From Streptomyces sp. A 4/2 (GTDB lineage: Bacteria; Actinomycetota; Actinomycetes; Streptomycetales; Streptomycetaceae), in contig NZ_CALNVW010000031.1 of the NCBI RefSeq assembly GCF_940670765.1, positions 248,001 to 312,000 of the forward strand: DNA of 64,000 bases. Reading direction: 5' to 3'. How positions within the stretch are numbered: position 1 is the first letter of the stretch; each line of letters opens with the position of its first letter. The translations under genes were made by a program, and so were the position numbers. Shown piece by piece: positions 49,524 through 58,573 of the stretch. The notes beneath the pieces are model-generated. The model was given only the letters and a program-made list of their open reading frames with translations. It was not told where the DNA came from and did not search any database.

Positions 49524-51740
49524 CTACAAGCCGTTCTGCGACTGTTCGCGCATCCGGTCGGCGACCCGCTGCGGCATCGGTTCGTGCCGGGCGTACGACC
49601 GGCTGAACTGCCCGGCGCCGTGCGAGAGGGACCGCAGGTCGACCGCGTACCGCCCGATCTCGATCTCGGGCACCTCGGCCCGTACCAGCGTGCGTCCGGG
49701 GGCCGCCTGCTCGGTGCCCACGACCCGGCCGCGCCGTCCGGACAGATCGCTCATCACCGGGCCCACGAATTCGTCAGGGACCAGCACCCGCACCGTGACC
49801 ACCGGCTCCAGCAGATGGATCACGGCCTCCCGCGCCGCCTCCCGCAGGGCCAGTGCGCCCGCTGTCTGAAAAGCCGCGTCCGAGGAGTCCACGGAGTGGG
49901 CCTTGCCGTCCCGCAGGGTGATACGGATGTCCACGAGCGGATGGCCCGCCACGACACCCCGCGCGGCCTGGGCGCGCACCCCCTTCTCCACGGAGGGGAT
50001 GAACGGGCGCGGAACCGAGCCGCCCACCACCTCGTCGACGAACTCGATCCCCGCCCCGGGCGGCAGCGGGTCGACCTCGATCTCGCAGATCGCGAACTGG
50101 CCGTGGCCCCCGGACTGCTTGACGTGCCTGCCGCGCCCGACGGCCCGCTCGCCGAAGGTCTCCCGCAGGGACACCCGGTACGGCACGGCGTCCACCCGGA
50201 CCCCGTACCGGCTCTGCAGCCGCTCCAGCGCCACCTCCCGCTGGGCCTCTCCCAGACACCACAGCACCAGCTGACGGGTGTCCGGATTCTGTTCCAGGCG
50301 CATGGTCGGGTCCTCGGCGACCAGCCGGGCCAGCCCCTGCGAGAGCTTGTCCTCGTCCGCCTTGCCGTGCGCGGCGACGGCAAGCGGAAGCAGCGGGTCC
50401 GGCATGACCCAGGGCTCCATCACGAGCGGGTCGTCCTTCGCCGACAGGGTGTCACCGGTCTCGGCGCGGGTCAGCCTGGCCACACAGACGAGATCCCCCG
50501 CGATGCACTCACGCACCGGGTGCTGGTGCCTGCCGAACGGGACGGAGAGGGCGCCCACCCGCTCGTCGACGTCGTGGTCCTCGTGGTCCCCCTGGTCACG
50601 GCCGGGCGCACCGTGGCCCGAGACGTGCACCGTCTCGTCGGGGCGGAGCGTGCCGGAGAAGACCCGCACCAGGCTGACCCGGCCCACGTACGGATCGGAC
50701 GCCGTCCTGATCACCTCGGCGACCAGCGGCCCCCGGGGATCGCAGCCGACCGCGGGACGCGGGGCGCCGTCCGGGGTGGTCACCGCGGGGGCCTCGCGTT
50801 CCGGCGGGGTGGGAAATCCGCGGGTGACGAGGTCGAGCAGTTCGACCGTGCCGAGCCCCTGCCCGGCCCCGTCCGCAGCCGGCGCCGCAGCGAGCACCGG
50901 GTGGAAGACACCGCGGGCGACCGCCCGCTCCAGGTCGCCGATGAGCGTCTTGACGTCGATCTCCTCGCCGCCGAGATAGCGGTCCATGAGGGTTTCGTCC
51001 TCGCTCTCCGCGATGATCCCCTCGATCAGCCGGTTGCGGGCCGTCTCGATCAACGGCAGCCGGTCGTCGCCGGGCCGGGACTCCGTACGCGCTCCCGACG
51101 CGTAGTCGAACAGGCGCCGGGTGAGCAGCCCGGCCAGCCCGGTCACCGGGGCGTGCCCGTCGGGCCCCTGCGGCCCGTACAGCGGCAGATACAGGGGGAG
51201 TACGGCGTCGGGGTCGTCGTCGCCGAGCACCCGGCCGCACACCCGCGTCAGCTCGGCGTAGTCGGTGCGGGCCGTGTCCAGATGCGTGACGACGATGGCC
51301 CGCGGCATCCCGACGGCCGCGCACTCCTCCCACACCGCCCGGGTCGCACCGGCGATGTTCCCGGCGTCCTGGGCGGCCGACACGACGAAGAGGGCCGCGT
51401 CCGCCGCCCGCAGCCCGGCCCGCAGCTCACCCACGAAGTCGGCGTACCCGGGGGTGTCGAGCAGATTGATCTTGACGCCGTCCCATTCGACGGGAACCAG
51501 CGAGAGCTGCACCGACCGCTGCTGGCGGTGCTCGATCTCGTCGTGGTCGGAGACCGTCTGGCCGTCCTCGACGCGTCCGGCCCGGTTGACCGCCCCCGCG
51601 GTCAGTGCCAGGGCTTCGACCAGGGTGGTCTTGCCCGATCCGCTGTGGCCGACAAGCACCACGTTCCGTACGGACGTGGGGTGGCCGGCCGTGGTCGCCC
51701 GGCCGGCGGCCCCGGGATGTGCGCTCGCCTTGTCGCCCAT
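49524..51740 (-). CDS. EF-G-like GTPase (EF-G2 group)
   Basis: A 738-residue translational GTPase. The P-loop GHSGSGKT is at residues 31-38 and the G3 motif DTPGYAD at about 95-101. The G4 motif, usually NKxD, reads THLD at 152-155, so the first residue is changed. Domain II carries VGRVSLVRVFSGTL, and domain IV the SGGHGQFAICEIEVDPLP region. It is a paralogue, not the housekeeping fusA. The EF-G2 group of mycobacteria hydrolyses GTP weakly; a similar role is only inferred. ATG at 51738-51740 follows GGGAGG by eight bases. Confidence 0.9.
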   Translation of the reverse strand: MGDKASAHPGAAGRATTAGHPTSVRNVVLVGHSGSGKTTLVEALALTAGAVNRAGRVEDGQTVSDHDEIEHRQQRSVQLSLVPVEWDGVKINLLDTPGYADFVGELRAGLRAADAALFVVSAAQDAGNIAGATRAVWEECAAVGMPRAIVVTHLDTARTDYAELTRVCGRVLGDDDPDAVLPLYLPLYGPQGPDGHAPVTGLAGLLTRRLFDYASGARTESRPGDDRLPLIETARNRLIEGIIAESEDETLMDRYLGGEEIDVKTLIGDLERAVARGVFHPVLAAAPAADGAGQGLGTVELLDLVTRGFPTPPEREAPAVTTPDGAPRPAVGCDPRGPLVAEVIRTASDPYVGRVSLVRVFSGTLRPDETVHVSGHGAPGRDQGDHEDHDVDERVGALSVPFGRHQHPVRECIAGDLVCVARLTRAETGDTLSAKDDPLVMEPWVMPDPLLPLAVAAHGKADEDKLSQGLARLVAEDPTMRLEQNPDTRQLVLWCLGEAQREVALERLQSRYGVRVDAVPYRVSLRETFGERAVGRGRHVKQSGGHGQFAICEIEVDPLPPGAGIEFVDEVVGGSVPRPFIPSVEKGVRAQAARGVVAGHPLVDIRITLRDGKAHSVDSSDAAFQTAGALALREAAREAVIHLLEPVVTVRVLVPDEFVGPVMSDLSGRRGRVVGTEQAAPGRTLVRAEVPEIEIGRYAVDLRSLSHGAGQFSRSYARHEPMPQRVADRMREQSQNGL

Positions 51741-52016
51741 GATGTGTGCCTCCCGGTCCGGAACGAGGGACGTTGCACGGTTGCACGGTGGGTCGGGACG
51801 CGGGCAGGACGAGCCGCAGTGCGCGGCGGCAACGGTGACGCCCGCGGTCATTCGAGCTTTCCACTCCGCTCACCGTGCGTCCATACGTGCGCCTCCCGCG
51901 GTGTCCCGGGGGCCCGCGCGGAAGAGGGCCCGGCGGTGGAGGTCCGCGGTCCTGGCTACGATGGGCCAGCCGGTGGCCAACGGGGCCGCACGGCCCACCG
52001 ACCCCTCGGGAAGGCC

Positions 52017-52688
52017 ATGCTGAACAAGTACGCGCGTGCATTCTTCACGCGTGTCCTCACGCCGTTCGCCTCGTTCCTGCTCCGCATCGGGATCAGCCCC
52101 GACGCGGTGACTCTGATCGGCACGGCCGGAGTGATGGCGGGTGCACTGGTCTTTTTCCCCCGGGGAGAATTCTTCTGGGGCACGATCGTCATCACCCTCT
52201 TCGTCTTCTCCGACCTCGTCGACGGAAACATGGCGCGCCAGGCCGGGATTTCGAGCCGCTGGGGCGCATTCCTCGACTCGACCCTCGACCGGGTCGCGGA
52301 CGGAGCGATCTTCTCCGGGTTCGCGCTCTGGTACGCGGGCACCGGCGACAACAACATGCTCTGCGCCGTCGCCCTCTTCTGCCTGGCCAGCGGCCAGGTG
52401 GTCTCGTACACCAAGGCCCGCGGCGAGTCCATCGGGCTCCCGGTCGCGGTGAACGGCCTGATCGAACGGGCCGAGCGGCTGGTCATCTCCCTCGTCGCAG
52501 CCGGTCTCGCCGGGCTGCACAAGTTCGGGGTGCCCGGCATCCAGATCCTGCTGCCGATCGCCCTGTGGATCGTGGCCGCGGGCAGCCTGATCACCCTGGT
52601 GCAGCGGGTCGTGACCGTACGCAGGGAGTCCGCCGAGGCCGATGCCGCGGCGGCCGAAGCCGCTGCCCGGGGCAGCGAGTCGGTATGA
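52017..52688 (+). CDS. pgsA: Phosphatidylinositol phosphate synthase (CDP-alcohol phosphatidyltransferase)
   Basis: A 223-residue six-span enzyme. The family signature is complete: D66-x2-D69-G70-x2-A73-R74-x8-G83-x3-D87-x3-D91. In actinobacteria this protein at the head of the patA-pimA operon makes phosphatidylinositol phosphate from CDP-diacylglycerol and inositol phosphate. ATG at 52017 follows GGGAAGG, spacing is short. The C-terminus is Glu/Ala-rich. Its stop overlaps the acyltransferase start by ATGA. The plain phosphatidylglycerophosphate synthase reading is less likely in this context. Confidence 0.93.
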   Translation: MLNKYARAFFTRVLTPFASFLLRIGISPDAVTLIGTAGVMAGALVFFPRGEFFWGTIVITLFVFSDLVDGNMARQAGISSRWGAFLDSTLDRVADGAIFSGFALWYAGTGDNNMLCAVALFCLASGQVVSYTKARGESIGLPVAVNGLIERAERLVISLVAAGLAGLHKFGVPGIQILLPIALWIVAAGSLITLVQRVVTVRRESAEADAAAAEAAARGSESV

Positions 52689-53587
52689 GGGAACGGCTGA
52701 CGGACGCCCTGTACGGACTCGGCTGGGGCGCGGTCAAGAAGCTGCCCGAACCGGTAGCCACCCGCCTCGGCCGCCGGATCGCCGACTTCGCCTGGCGGCG
52801 GCGCGGCAAGAGCGTGCTGCGACTGGAGTCGAACCTGGCGCGCGTGGTGCCCGACGCGGGGCCCGAGCGGCTCGCCGAACTGTCCCGGGCCGGGATGCGC
52901 TCGTACATGCGGTACTGGATGGAGTCGTTCCGGCTGCCCGCGTGGAGCGAGCAGCGGGTGCGGACCGGTTTCGACGTCCAGGACGTCCACCACCTGACCG
53001 ACGGGCTCGCGGCGGGGAAGGGCGTCGTCCTGGCGCTGCCCCACATGGGGAACTACGACCTCGCGGGCGCCTGGGTCACCACCGAGCTGGCGGTGCCGTT
53101 CACCACGGTCGCCGAACGGCTCAAGCCCGAGACGCTCTACGACCGGTTCGTCGCCTACCGCGAGGGACTCGGCATGGAGGTCCTGCCGCACACCGGCGGC
53201 TCGGCCTTCGGCACCCTGGCACGGCGGCTGCGGGACGGCGGGCTGGTCTGTCTGGTCGCCGACCGCGATCTGTCCGCGTCGGGCGTCGAGGTGACGTTCT
53301 TCGGCGAGGCGACCCGGATTCCGGCCGGTCCGGCGCTGCTCGCCCAGCAGACCGGCGCGCTGCTGCTGCCGGTGACGCTCTGGTACGACGATTCGCCGGT
53401 GATGCGGGGCCGGGTCCATCCGCCCGTCGAGGTGCCGGAGACAGGTACCCGCCCCGAAAAGACGTCCGTGATGGCACAGGCGCTGGCTGATGCCTTCGCC
53501 ACCGGAATCGCCGAGCACCCGGAGGACTGGCACATGCTGCAGCGCCTCTGGCTCGCCGACCTAGAGCGCCGTCAGGAGCCCTCGTGA
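52685..53587 (+). CDS. patA: Phosphatidylinositol mannoside acyltransferase
   Basis: A 300-residue member of the LpxL/HtrB acyltransferase family. The catalytic HMGNYD (His120, Asp125) is intact, GGLVCLVADRDLSASGVEVTFFG is the second conserved block, and SVMAQALADAFATGIAEHPEDWHMLQRLW ends the domain. In mycobacteria the orthologue between pgsA and pimA acylates the mannose of PIM1/2. ATGA overlaps on both sides couple its translation to pgsA and pimA, so all three should be made in step. It acts on the inner face of the membrane. Confidence 0.92.
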   Translation: MRERLTDALYGLGWGAVKKLPEPVATRLGRRIADFAWRRRGKSVLRLESNLARVVPDAGPERLAELSRAGMRSYMRYWMESFRLPAWSEQRVRTGFDVQDVHHLTDGLAAGKGVVLALPHMGNYDLAGAWVTTELAVPFTTVAERLKPETLYDRFVAYREGLGMEVLPHTGGSAFGTLARRLRDGGLVCLVADRDLSASGVEVTFFGEATRIPAGPALLAQQTGALLLPVTLWYDDSPVMRGRVHPPVEVPETGTRPEKTSVMAQALADAFATGIAEHPEDWHMLQRLWLADLERRQEPS

Positions 53588-54744
53588 AGATCGGCATCGT
53601 CTGCCCGTACTCCTGGGACGTGCCCGGCGGGGTCCAGTTCCACATCAGGGACCTCGCGGAGCACCTGATCGGCCTCGGCCACCAGGTGTCCGTTCTGGCC
53701 CCGGCGGACGACGAGACCCCGCTGCCGCCGTACGTGGTGTCCGCGGGGCGGGCCGTGCCCGTGCCGTACAACGGTTCGGTCGCCCGGCTCAACTTCGGCT
53801 TCCTCTCCGCCGCGCGGGTCAGGCGCTGGCTGCACGACGGCACCTTCGACGTGATCCACATCCACGAACCCACCTCGCCGTCGCTGGGCCTGCTCACCTG
53901 CTGGGCCGCACAGGGGCCGATCGTCGCCACCTTCCACACGTCCAACCCGCGCTCGCGGGCGATGATCGCCGCGTACCCGATCCTGCAGCCCGCGCTGGAG
54001 AAGATCAGCGCGCGGATCGCGGTGAGCGAGTACGCGCGCAGGACCCTGGTCGAGCACCTGGGCGGCGACGCGGTCGTCATCCCCAACGGGGTCGACGTCG
54101 GATTCTTCGACCGTGCCGAACCCAGGCCCGAATGGCAGGGCGGCACCATCGGCTTCATCGGCCGGATCGACGAGCCGCGCAAGGGGCTGCCGGTGCTCAT
54201 GCGGGCGCTGCCCGGGATCCTCGCCGAGCGTCCGGACACCCGGCTGCTCGTCGCGGGGCGCGGCGACGAGAAGGAAGCGGTGGCCACCCTGCCGGAGGAG
54301 ATGCGCGAGCGCGTCGAATTCCTCGGCATGATCAGCGACGAGGACAAGGCACGGCTGCTGCGGAGCGTCGACGTCTATGTCGCGCCGAACACCGGCGGGG
54401 AGAGTTTCGGGATCATCCTCGTCGAGGCGATGTCGGCCGGAGCGCCCGTGCTGGCGAGCGACCTCGACGCCTTCGCCCAGGTCCTCGACCAGGGCGCGGC
54501 GGGCGAGCTGTTCGCCAACGAGGACGCGGACGCGCTGGCCGCGGCCGCCGTACGGCTGCTGGGCGACGAATCACGCCGGGAAGAGCTGCGCAGGCGGGGC
54601 AGTGCGCACGTCCGCCGCTTCGACTGGTCCACGGTCGGCGCGGACATCCTGGCGGTGTACGAGACGGTGACGGACGGCGCGGCCTCGGTCGACACCGATG
54701 AACGGGTCAGCCTGCGGGCGCGGTTCGGCCTCGCCCGCGACTGA
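53584..54744 (+). CDS. pimA: Phosphatidylinositol alpha-mannosyltransferase
   Basis: A 386-residue GT4 glycosyltransferase that adds the first mannose to phosphatidylinositol. CPYSWDVPGGVQFHIRDLAEHL begins the acceptor-side domain; IHEPTSPSLGLL and ATFHTSNPRS continue it. The nucleotide-sugar motif E273-x7-E281 in GGESFGIILVEAM is complete. GTG at 53584 overlaps the patA stop by four bases. A signature of actinobacterial envelope lipids, it identifies the preceding genes as a PIM operon. Confidence 0.93.
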   Translation: MKIGIVCPYSWDVPGGVQFHIRDLAEHLIGLGHQVSVLAPADDETPLPPYVVSAGRAVPVPYNGSVARLNFGFLSAARVRRWLHDGTFDVIHIHEPTSPSLGLLTCWAAQGPIVATFHTSNPRSRAMIAAYPILQPALEKISARIAVSEYARRTLVEHLGGDAVVIPNGVDVGFFDRAEPRPEWQGGTIGFIGRIDEPRKGLPVLMRALPGILAERPDTRLLVAGRGDEKEAVATLPEEMRERVEFLGMISDEDKARLLRSVDVYVAPNTGGESFGIILVEAMSAGAPVLASDLDAFAQVLDQGAAGELFANEDADALAAAAVRLLGDESRREELRRRGSAHVRRFDWSTVGADILAVYETVTDGAASVDTDERVSLRARFGLARD

Positions 54745-54883
54745 CGGGGCGCACGACGGCGTGGGACGTGGTGCCTGACAGCGCCGCGTACGCCGTCGGC
54801 CGGGAGCCGGGAGCCGGGGCCCGGGAGCCTGCGGTCGTCTCGCCCGGCGTCCGGGCCACCGCGGCCCGGTAGCCTTTCCGCCC

Positions 54884-55432
54884 GTGACCGTAACCCTCAT
54901 CATCTGGATCGTCATCGCGTTCATCGCGGTCGGCATGTACCTGAGCTGGACCGCCGGACGGCTCGACCGGCTGCACGCGCGCATCGACGCCGCGCGGGCC
55001 GCCCTCGACGCCCAGCTGCTGCGCCGCGCCTCGGTCACCCAGGAGCTGGCCACCTCCGGTGTTCTCGACCCGGCGGCCTCGATCGTGCTCTACCAGGCCG
55101 CGCACGCCGCCCGGCAGTCCGAGGAGGAGCACCGCGAGGTGGCCGAGAGCGACCTCAGCCAGGCGCTGCGGGCCGTGTTCGGCGAGACGGCCCAGGTCGA
55201 GGCCGTACGGTCGGCGCCGGGCGGCGAGGAGGCGGCCGACGAACTGGCCGCGGCCGTACGGCGGGTGCCGATGGCCAGGCGCTTCCACAACGACGCGGTC
55301 CGGGCGGCGCGCGCCCTGCGTACCCATCGCAAGGTCCGCTGGTTCCGGCTGGCCGGACACGCGCCGTTCCCGCTGGCGTTCGAGATGGACGACGCTCCGC
55401 CGGTGGCGCTGGCCGACCGGCCCGGGACGTAG
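54884..55432 (+). CDS. LemA-like membrane protein
   Basis: A 182-residue protein with one N-terminal span (LIIWIVIAFIAVGMYLSW) and a long helical region. RLDRLHARIDAARAALDAQL and ARRFHNDAVRAARALRTHRK resemble the LemA helical core, in particular the RxHNDAV-like motif, and the tail FRLAGHAPFPLAFEMDD is characteristic. Function is unknown. GTG at 54884 lies eight bases after a TAGCCT -10-like element, so its message may be nearly leaderless. It separates pimA and pdxS on the same strand. Confidence 0.75.
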   Translation: MTVTLIIWIVIAFIAVGMYLSWTAGRLDRLHARIDAARAALDAQLLRRASVTQELATSGVLDPAASIVLYQAAHAARQSEEEHREVAESDLSQALRAVFGETAQVEAVRSAPGGEEAADELAAAVRRVPMARRFHNDAVRAARALRTHRKVRWFRLAGHAPFPLAFEMDDAPPVALADRPGT

Positions 55433-55616
55433 GCCGGTCGGGGCGGTCCTCGCCGGCCCGGGGTGTCCGGCAAGGAACGCCCGAGCGGAGCGGTACCGAC
55501 AGGCCGCACCGCGGCGAGAACGATCCACCGGCTACTCATTGGCCCTTGCAGTGGACTGGTCCGCAGGAGTTTTCTCAGAGGTGCAAGAACCCTCTTCCCC
55601 CTGAGCGAGGTCACCC

Positions 55617-56540
55617 GTGTCCAGCACGCTTCCCACCACTTCCCAGACCGCCGCAGCCCCGGCGACCGGTACCGCCCGCGTCAAGCGAGGCATGGCCGAG
55701 CAGCTCAAGGGCGGCGTGATCATGGACGTGGTCGACGCCGAGCAGGCGAAGATCGCCGAGGACGCGGGCGCCGTCGCCGTCATGGCGCTGGAGCGGGTGC
55801 CCGCGGACATCCGCAAGGACGGCGGCGTGGCCCGGATGTCCGACCCCAACATGATCGAGGAGATCATCGGGGCCGTCTCCATCCCCGTCATGGCCAAGTC
55901 GCGGATCGGCCACTTCGTCGAGGCCCAGGTGCTCCAGTCGCTGGGTGTGGACTACATCGACGAGTCCGAGGTCCTCACCCCGGCCGACGAGGTCAACCAC
56001 AGCGACAAGTTCGCCTTCACCACCCCGTTCGTCTGCGGTGCCACCAACCTCGGTGAGGCGCTGCGCCGGATCGCCGAGGGCGCGGCCATGATCCGCTCCA
56101 AGGGCGAGGCCGGCACCGGAAACGTCGTCGAGGCCGTCCGCCACCTCCGCCAGATCAAGAACGAGATCGCCCGGCTGCGCGGCTACGACAACAACGAGCT
56201 GTACGCCGCGGCGAAGGACCTGCGCGCCCCCTACGAGCTGGTCAAGGAGGTCGCCGAGCTCGGCAAGCTGCCCGTGGTCCTCTTCTCCGCCGGTGGTGTG
56301 GCCACCCCGGCCGACGCCGCGCTGATGCGCCAGCTCGGCGCCGAGGGCGTCTTCGTCGGCTCCGGCATCTTCAAGTCCGGCGACCCGGCCAAGCGTGCCG
56401 CCGCCATCGTGAAGGCCACCACCTTCTACGACGACCCGAAGGTCATCGCGGACGCGTCCCGCAACCTCGGTGAGGCCATGGTCGGCATCAACTGCGACAC
56501 CCTCCCCGAGACCGAGCGCTACGCGAACCGGGGCTGGTGA
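55617..56540 (+). CDS. pdxS: Pyridoxal 5'-phosphate synthase subunit PdxS
   Basis: A 307-residue TIM-barrel synthase that makes PLP from ribose phosphate, glyceraldehyde phosphate and ammonia. RVKRGMAEQLKGGVIMDVV, the catalytic Lys94 in MAKSRIGH, and RSKGEAGTGNVVEAVRH are diagnostic. GTG at 55617 gives a 20-residue variable N-terminus; GCGAGG lies about seven bases upstream. It is followed at once by pdxT, its glutaminase partner, whose ATG shares the last base of the pdxS stop. Confidence 0.98.
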   Translation: MSSTLPTTSQTAAAPATGTARVKRGMAEQLKGGVIMDVVDAEQAKIAEDAGAVAVMALERVPADIRKDGGVARMSDPNMIEEIIGAVSIPVMAKSRIGHFVEAQVLQSLGVDYIDESEVLTPADEVNHSDKFAFTTPFVCGATNLGEALRRIAEGAAMIRSKGEAGTGNVVEAVRHLRQIKNEIARLRGYDNNELYAAAKDLRAPYELVKEVAELGKLPVVLFSAGGVATPADAALMRQLGAEGVFVGSGIFKSGDPAKRAAAIVKATTFYDDPKVIADASRNLGEAMVGINCDTLPETERYANRGW

Positions 56541-57130
56541 TGACGACCCCGCTCATCGGTGTCCTCGCCCTCCAGGGCGACGTACGGGAACACCTGACCG
56601 CCCTGGCCGTGGCAGACGCCCAGGCCAGGCCGGTCCGGCGCCCCGAGGAGCTCGCGGACCTCGACGGCCTGGTCATCCCGGGTGGTGAGTCCACCACCAT
56701 GTCCAAACTGGCCGGTCTCTTCGGCATGCTGGAGCCGCTGCGCGAGCGCATCGGGTCAGGGCTGCCGGTGTACGGCACCTGTGCGGGCCTGATCATGCTC
56801 GCCGACAAGATCCTCGACCCCCGCTCGGGCCAGGAGACCTTCGGCGGGATCGACATGATCGTCAGGCGCAACGCGTTCGGGCGTCAGAACGAGTCCTTCG
56901 AGGCCGCCGTCGCAATACCCGAGATCGACGGCGGTCCCGTCGAGGGCGTCTTCATCCGGGCACCCTGGGTGGAGTCGGTCGGCGCCGGGGTCCAGGTGCT
57001 CGCGGAGCACGGCGGGCACATCGTCGCGGTGCGCCAGGGCCGTGCGCTGGCGACGTCGTTCCACCCGGAACTGACCGGGGACCACCGGCTGCACCAGTAC
57101 TTCACGGACATGGTGCGCGACGCCCGGTGA
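56540..57130 (+). CDS. pdxT: Pyridoxal 5'-phosphate synthase glutaminase subunit PdxT
   Basis: A 196-residue class I glutamine amidotransferase that feeds ammonia to PdxS. VLALQGDVREH, the oxyanion-loop GGESTTM, the nucleophile Cys81 in YGTCAGLIML and the His/Glu pair in FHPELTGD are all intact. The ATG at 56540 overlaps the pdxS TGA by one base; GTG at 56537 would add a residue. The PdxST complex is dodecameric in other bacteria. Confidence 0.97.
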   Translation: MTTPLIGVLALQGDVREHLTALAVADAQARPVRRPEELADLDGLVIPGGESTTMSKLAGLFGMLEPLRERIGSGLPVYGTCAGLIMLADKILDPRSGQETFGGIDMIVRRNAFGRQNESFEAAVAIPEIDGGPVEGVFIRAPWVESVGAGVQVLAEHGGHIVAVRQGRALATSFHPELTGDHRLHQYFTDMVRDAR

Positions 57131-57192
57131 CCGGCGCCCGGTAGGATCTCTCGCGTTCGTCCAGGAAACGGTTACGCGAAGGAGACAGGCAG

Positions 57193-57945
57193 ATGTCCGG
57201 CCACTCTAAATGGGCTACGACGAAGCACAAGAAGGCCGTGGTTGATGCCAAGCGCGGCAAGCTCTTCGCGAAGCTGATCAAGAACATCGAGGTTGCCGCC
57301 CGGACCGGTGGCGTCGATCCGGAAGGCAACCCGACGCTCGTCGATGCCATCCAGAAGGCGAAGAAGAGTTCCGTCCCCAACAAGAACATCGACTCCGCGG
57401 TCAAGCGCGGCGGTGGTCTTGAGGCGGGCGGCGTCGACTACCAGACGATCATGTACGAGGGGTACGGCCCCAACGGTGTCGCGGTGCTCATCGAGTGCCT
57501 CACCGACAACCGCAACCGTGCCGCGTCCGACGTCCGGGTCGCGATGACCCGCAACGGCGGCTCGATGGCCGACCCGGGTTCCGTCTCGTACCTCTTCAAC
57601 CGCAAGGGGGTCGTCATGGTCCCCAAGGGCGTCCTCGCCGAGGACGACGTCCTCGGCGCGGTCCTGGAGGCGGGCGCCGAGGAGGTCAACGACCTGGGTG
57701 AGTCGTACGAGGTCGTCAGTGAGGCCACCGACATGGTCGCGGTCCGCACCGCGCTCCAGGAGGCCGGTATCGACTACGACTCGGCCGAGGCCAACTTCAT
57801 GCCGACCATGCAGGTCGAGCTGGATGAAGAGGGCGCGCGCAAGATCTTCAAGCTGATCGACGCGCTGGAGGACAGCGACGACGTGCAGAACGTCTTCGCC
57901 AACTTCGATGTCTCGGACGAGGTCATGGAGAGCCTTGACGCCTGA
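57193..57945 (+). CDS. yebC: YebC/PmpR-family regulator or translation factor
   Basis: A 250-residue YebC protein, beginning with the canonical SGHSKWATTKHKKAVVDAKRGKLFAKLIKNIEVAAR block and containing EGYGPNGVAVLIECLTDNRNR and the DDVQNVFANFDV end. YebC proteins are DNA-binding regulators in some bacteria and help ribosomes through proline stretches in others; which applies here is not visible. AAGGAG precedes the ATG by nine bases. Its position between pdxT and ruvC is conserved in actinobacteria. Confidence 0.96.
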   Translation: MSGHSKWATTKHKKAVVDAKRGKLFAKLIKNIEVAARTGGVDPEGNPTLVDAIQKAKKSSVPNKNIDSAVKRGGGLEAGGVDYQTIMYEGYGPNGVAVLIECLTDNRNRAASDVRVAMTRNGGSMADPGSVSYLFNRKGVVMVPKGVLAEDDVLGAVLEAGAEEVNDLGESYEVVSEATDMVAVRTALQEAGIDYDSAEANFMPTMQVELDEEGARKIFKLIDALEDSDDVQNVFANFDVSDEVMESLDA

Positions 57946-57980
57946 CCGCCTTTGACGGTTTCTGCGGAATGCAGTACACG

Positions 57981-58028
57981 CTGGAGGGGTTCGTCCGGAG
58001 TAGCCCGGACGAACCCCTCCAGGTTTTT
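57981..58028 (+). terminator. Strong intrinsic terminator after yebC
   Basis: Eighteen-base perfect arms (57981-57998 and 58005-58022) with a six-base loop are followed by GTTTTT. It is the most classical terminator in the window. The T-run overlaps the stop codon of the small minus-strand gene. Confidence 0.95.
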
Positions 58029-58338
58029 ATCCCTCGATGCTCTTGACGGAGCCGGCGTGCCCTATGCGGCCCTTGCCGCCTGACTCGACGGTGGCCGAAC
58101 GCATGGAGTCCACCGTGCCTTCGTGCCACCAGATGCCAATGGCCGCCGAGTGATTGCAGACGTTGTGGCAGTAAACGGTGGTCGTCGAGACGCCGTCGCC
58201 CCACGACCAGTTGAAGCATCCGCTCCTACCGGTGTGCTTTCCCATCGGTTGTATGGCCGTTGTCCGGGTAGGTGCTGCGGGTCCTGTCCCGGCGACGGTG
58301 ACGGAGGCCGCTACGGCCGCCTCGGCAATGGTGCGCAT
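58027..58338 (-). CDS. Small secreted Cys/Trp protein, unknown
   Basis: A 103-residue protein with a signal-like N-terminus (AEAAVAASVTVAGTGPAAPT) that would be cleaved near residues 20-30. The mature part has three Cys (SGCFNWSWGDG, VYCHNVCNHS), four Trp and many Gly/Ser, suggesting a compact extracellular fold. GGGGAG lies just upstream of the ATG. The gene and its upstream region are less G/C-rich than the neighbours, and it lies alone on the minus strand between yebC and ruvC, so it may be an acquired gene. No family is recognised. Confidence 0.65.
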   Translation of the reverse strand: MRTIAEAAVAASVTVAGTGPAAPTRTTAIQPMGKHTGRSGCFNWSWGDGVSTTTVYCHNVCNHSAAIGIWWHEGTVDSMRSATVESGGKGRIGHAGSVKSIEG

Positions 58339-58573
58339 TACTCCCCGATCACATTGCTGTGATTGTTACGCGTTCGGTGCCCGGTGAAATTATTGAATTT
58401 CCAGCGGTCGAGTTTTCCGGGCTGACTTTCGGTGTCTCTTTCTTGTTCGCGGGCCGCAGGTGACGGGAATCTGCGGCCCCGTGGTTTCCGGTACGGGGTC
58501 GCAGGGCGGGCGATGTCGGAGGCAGCCGCTAACCTGCGACAACAGGCTGACGACGACGGTGGGGTGGAGCGCG

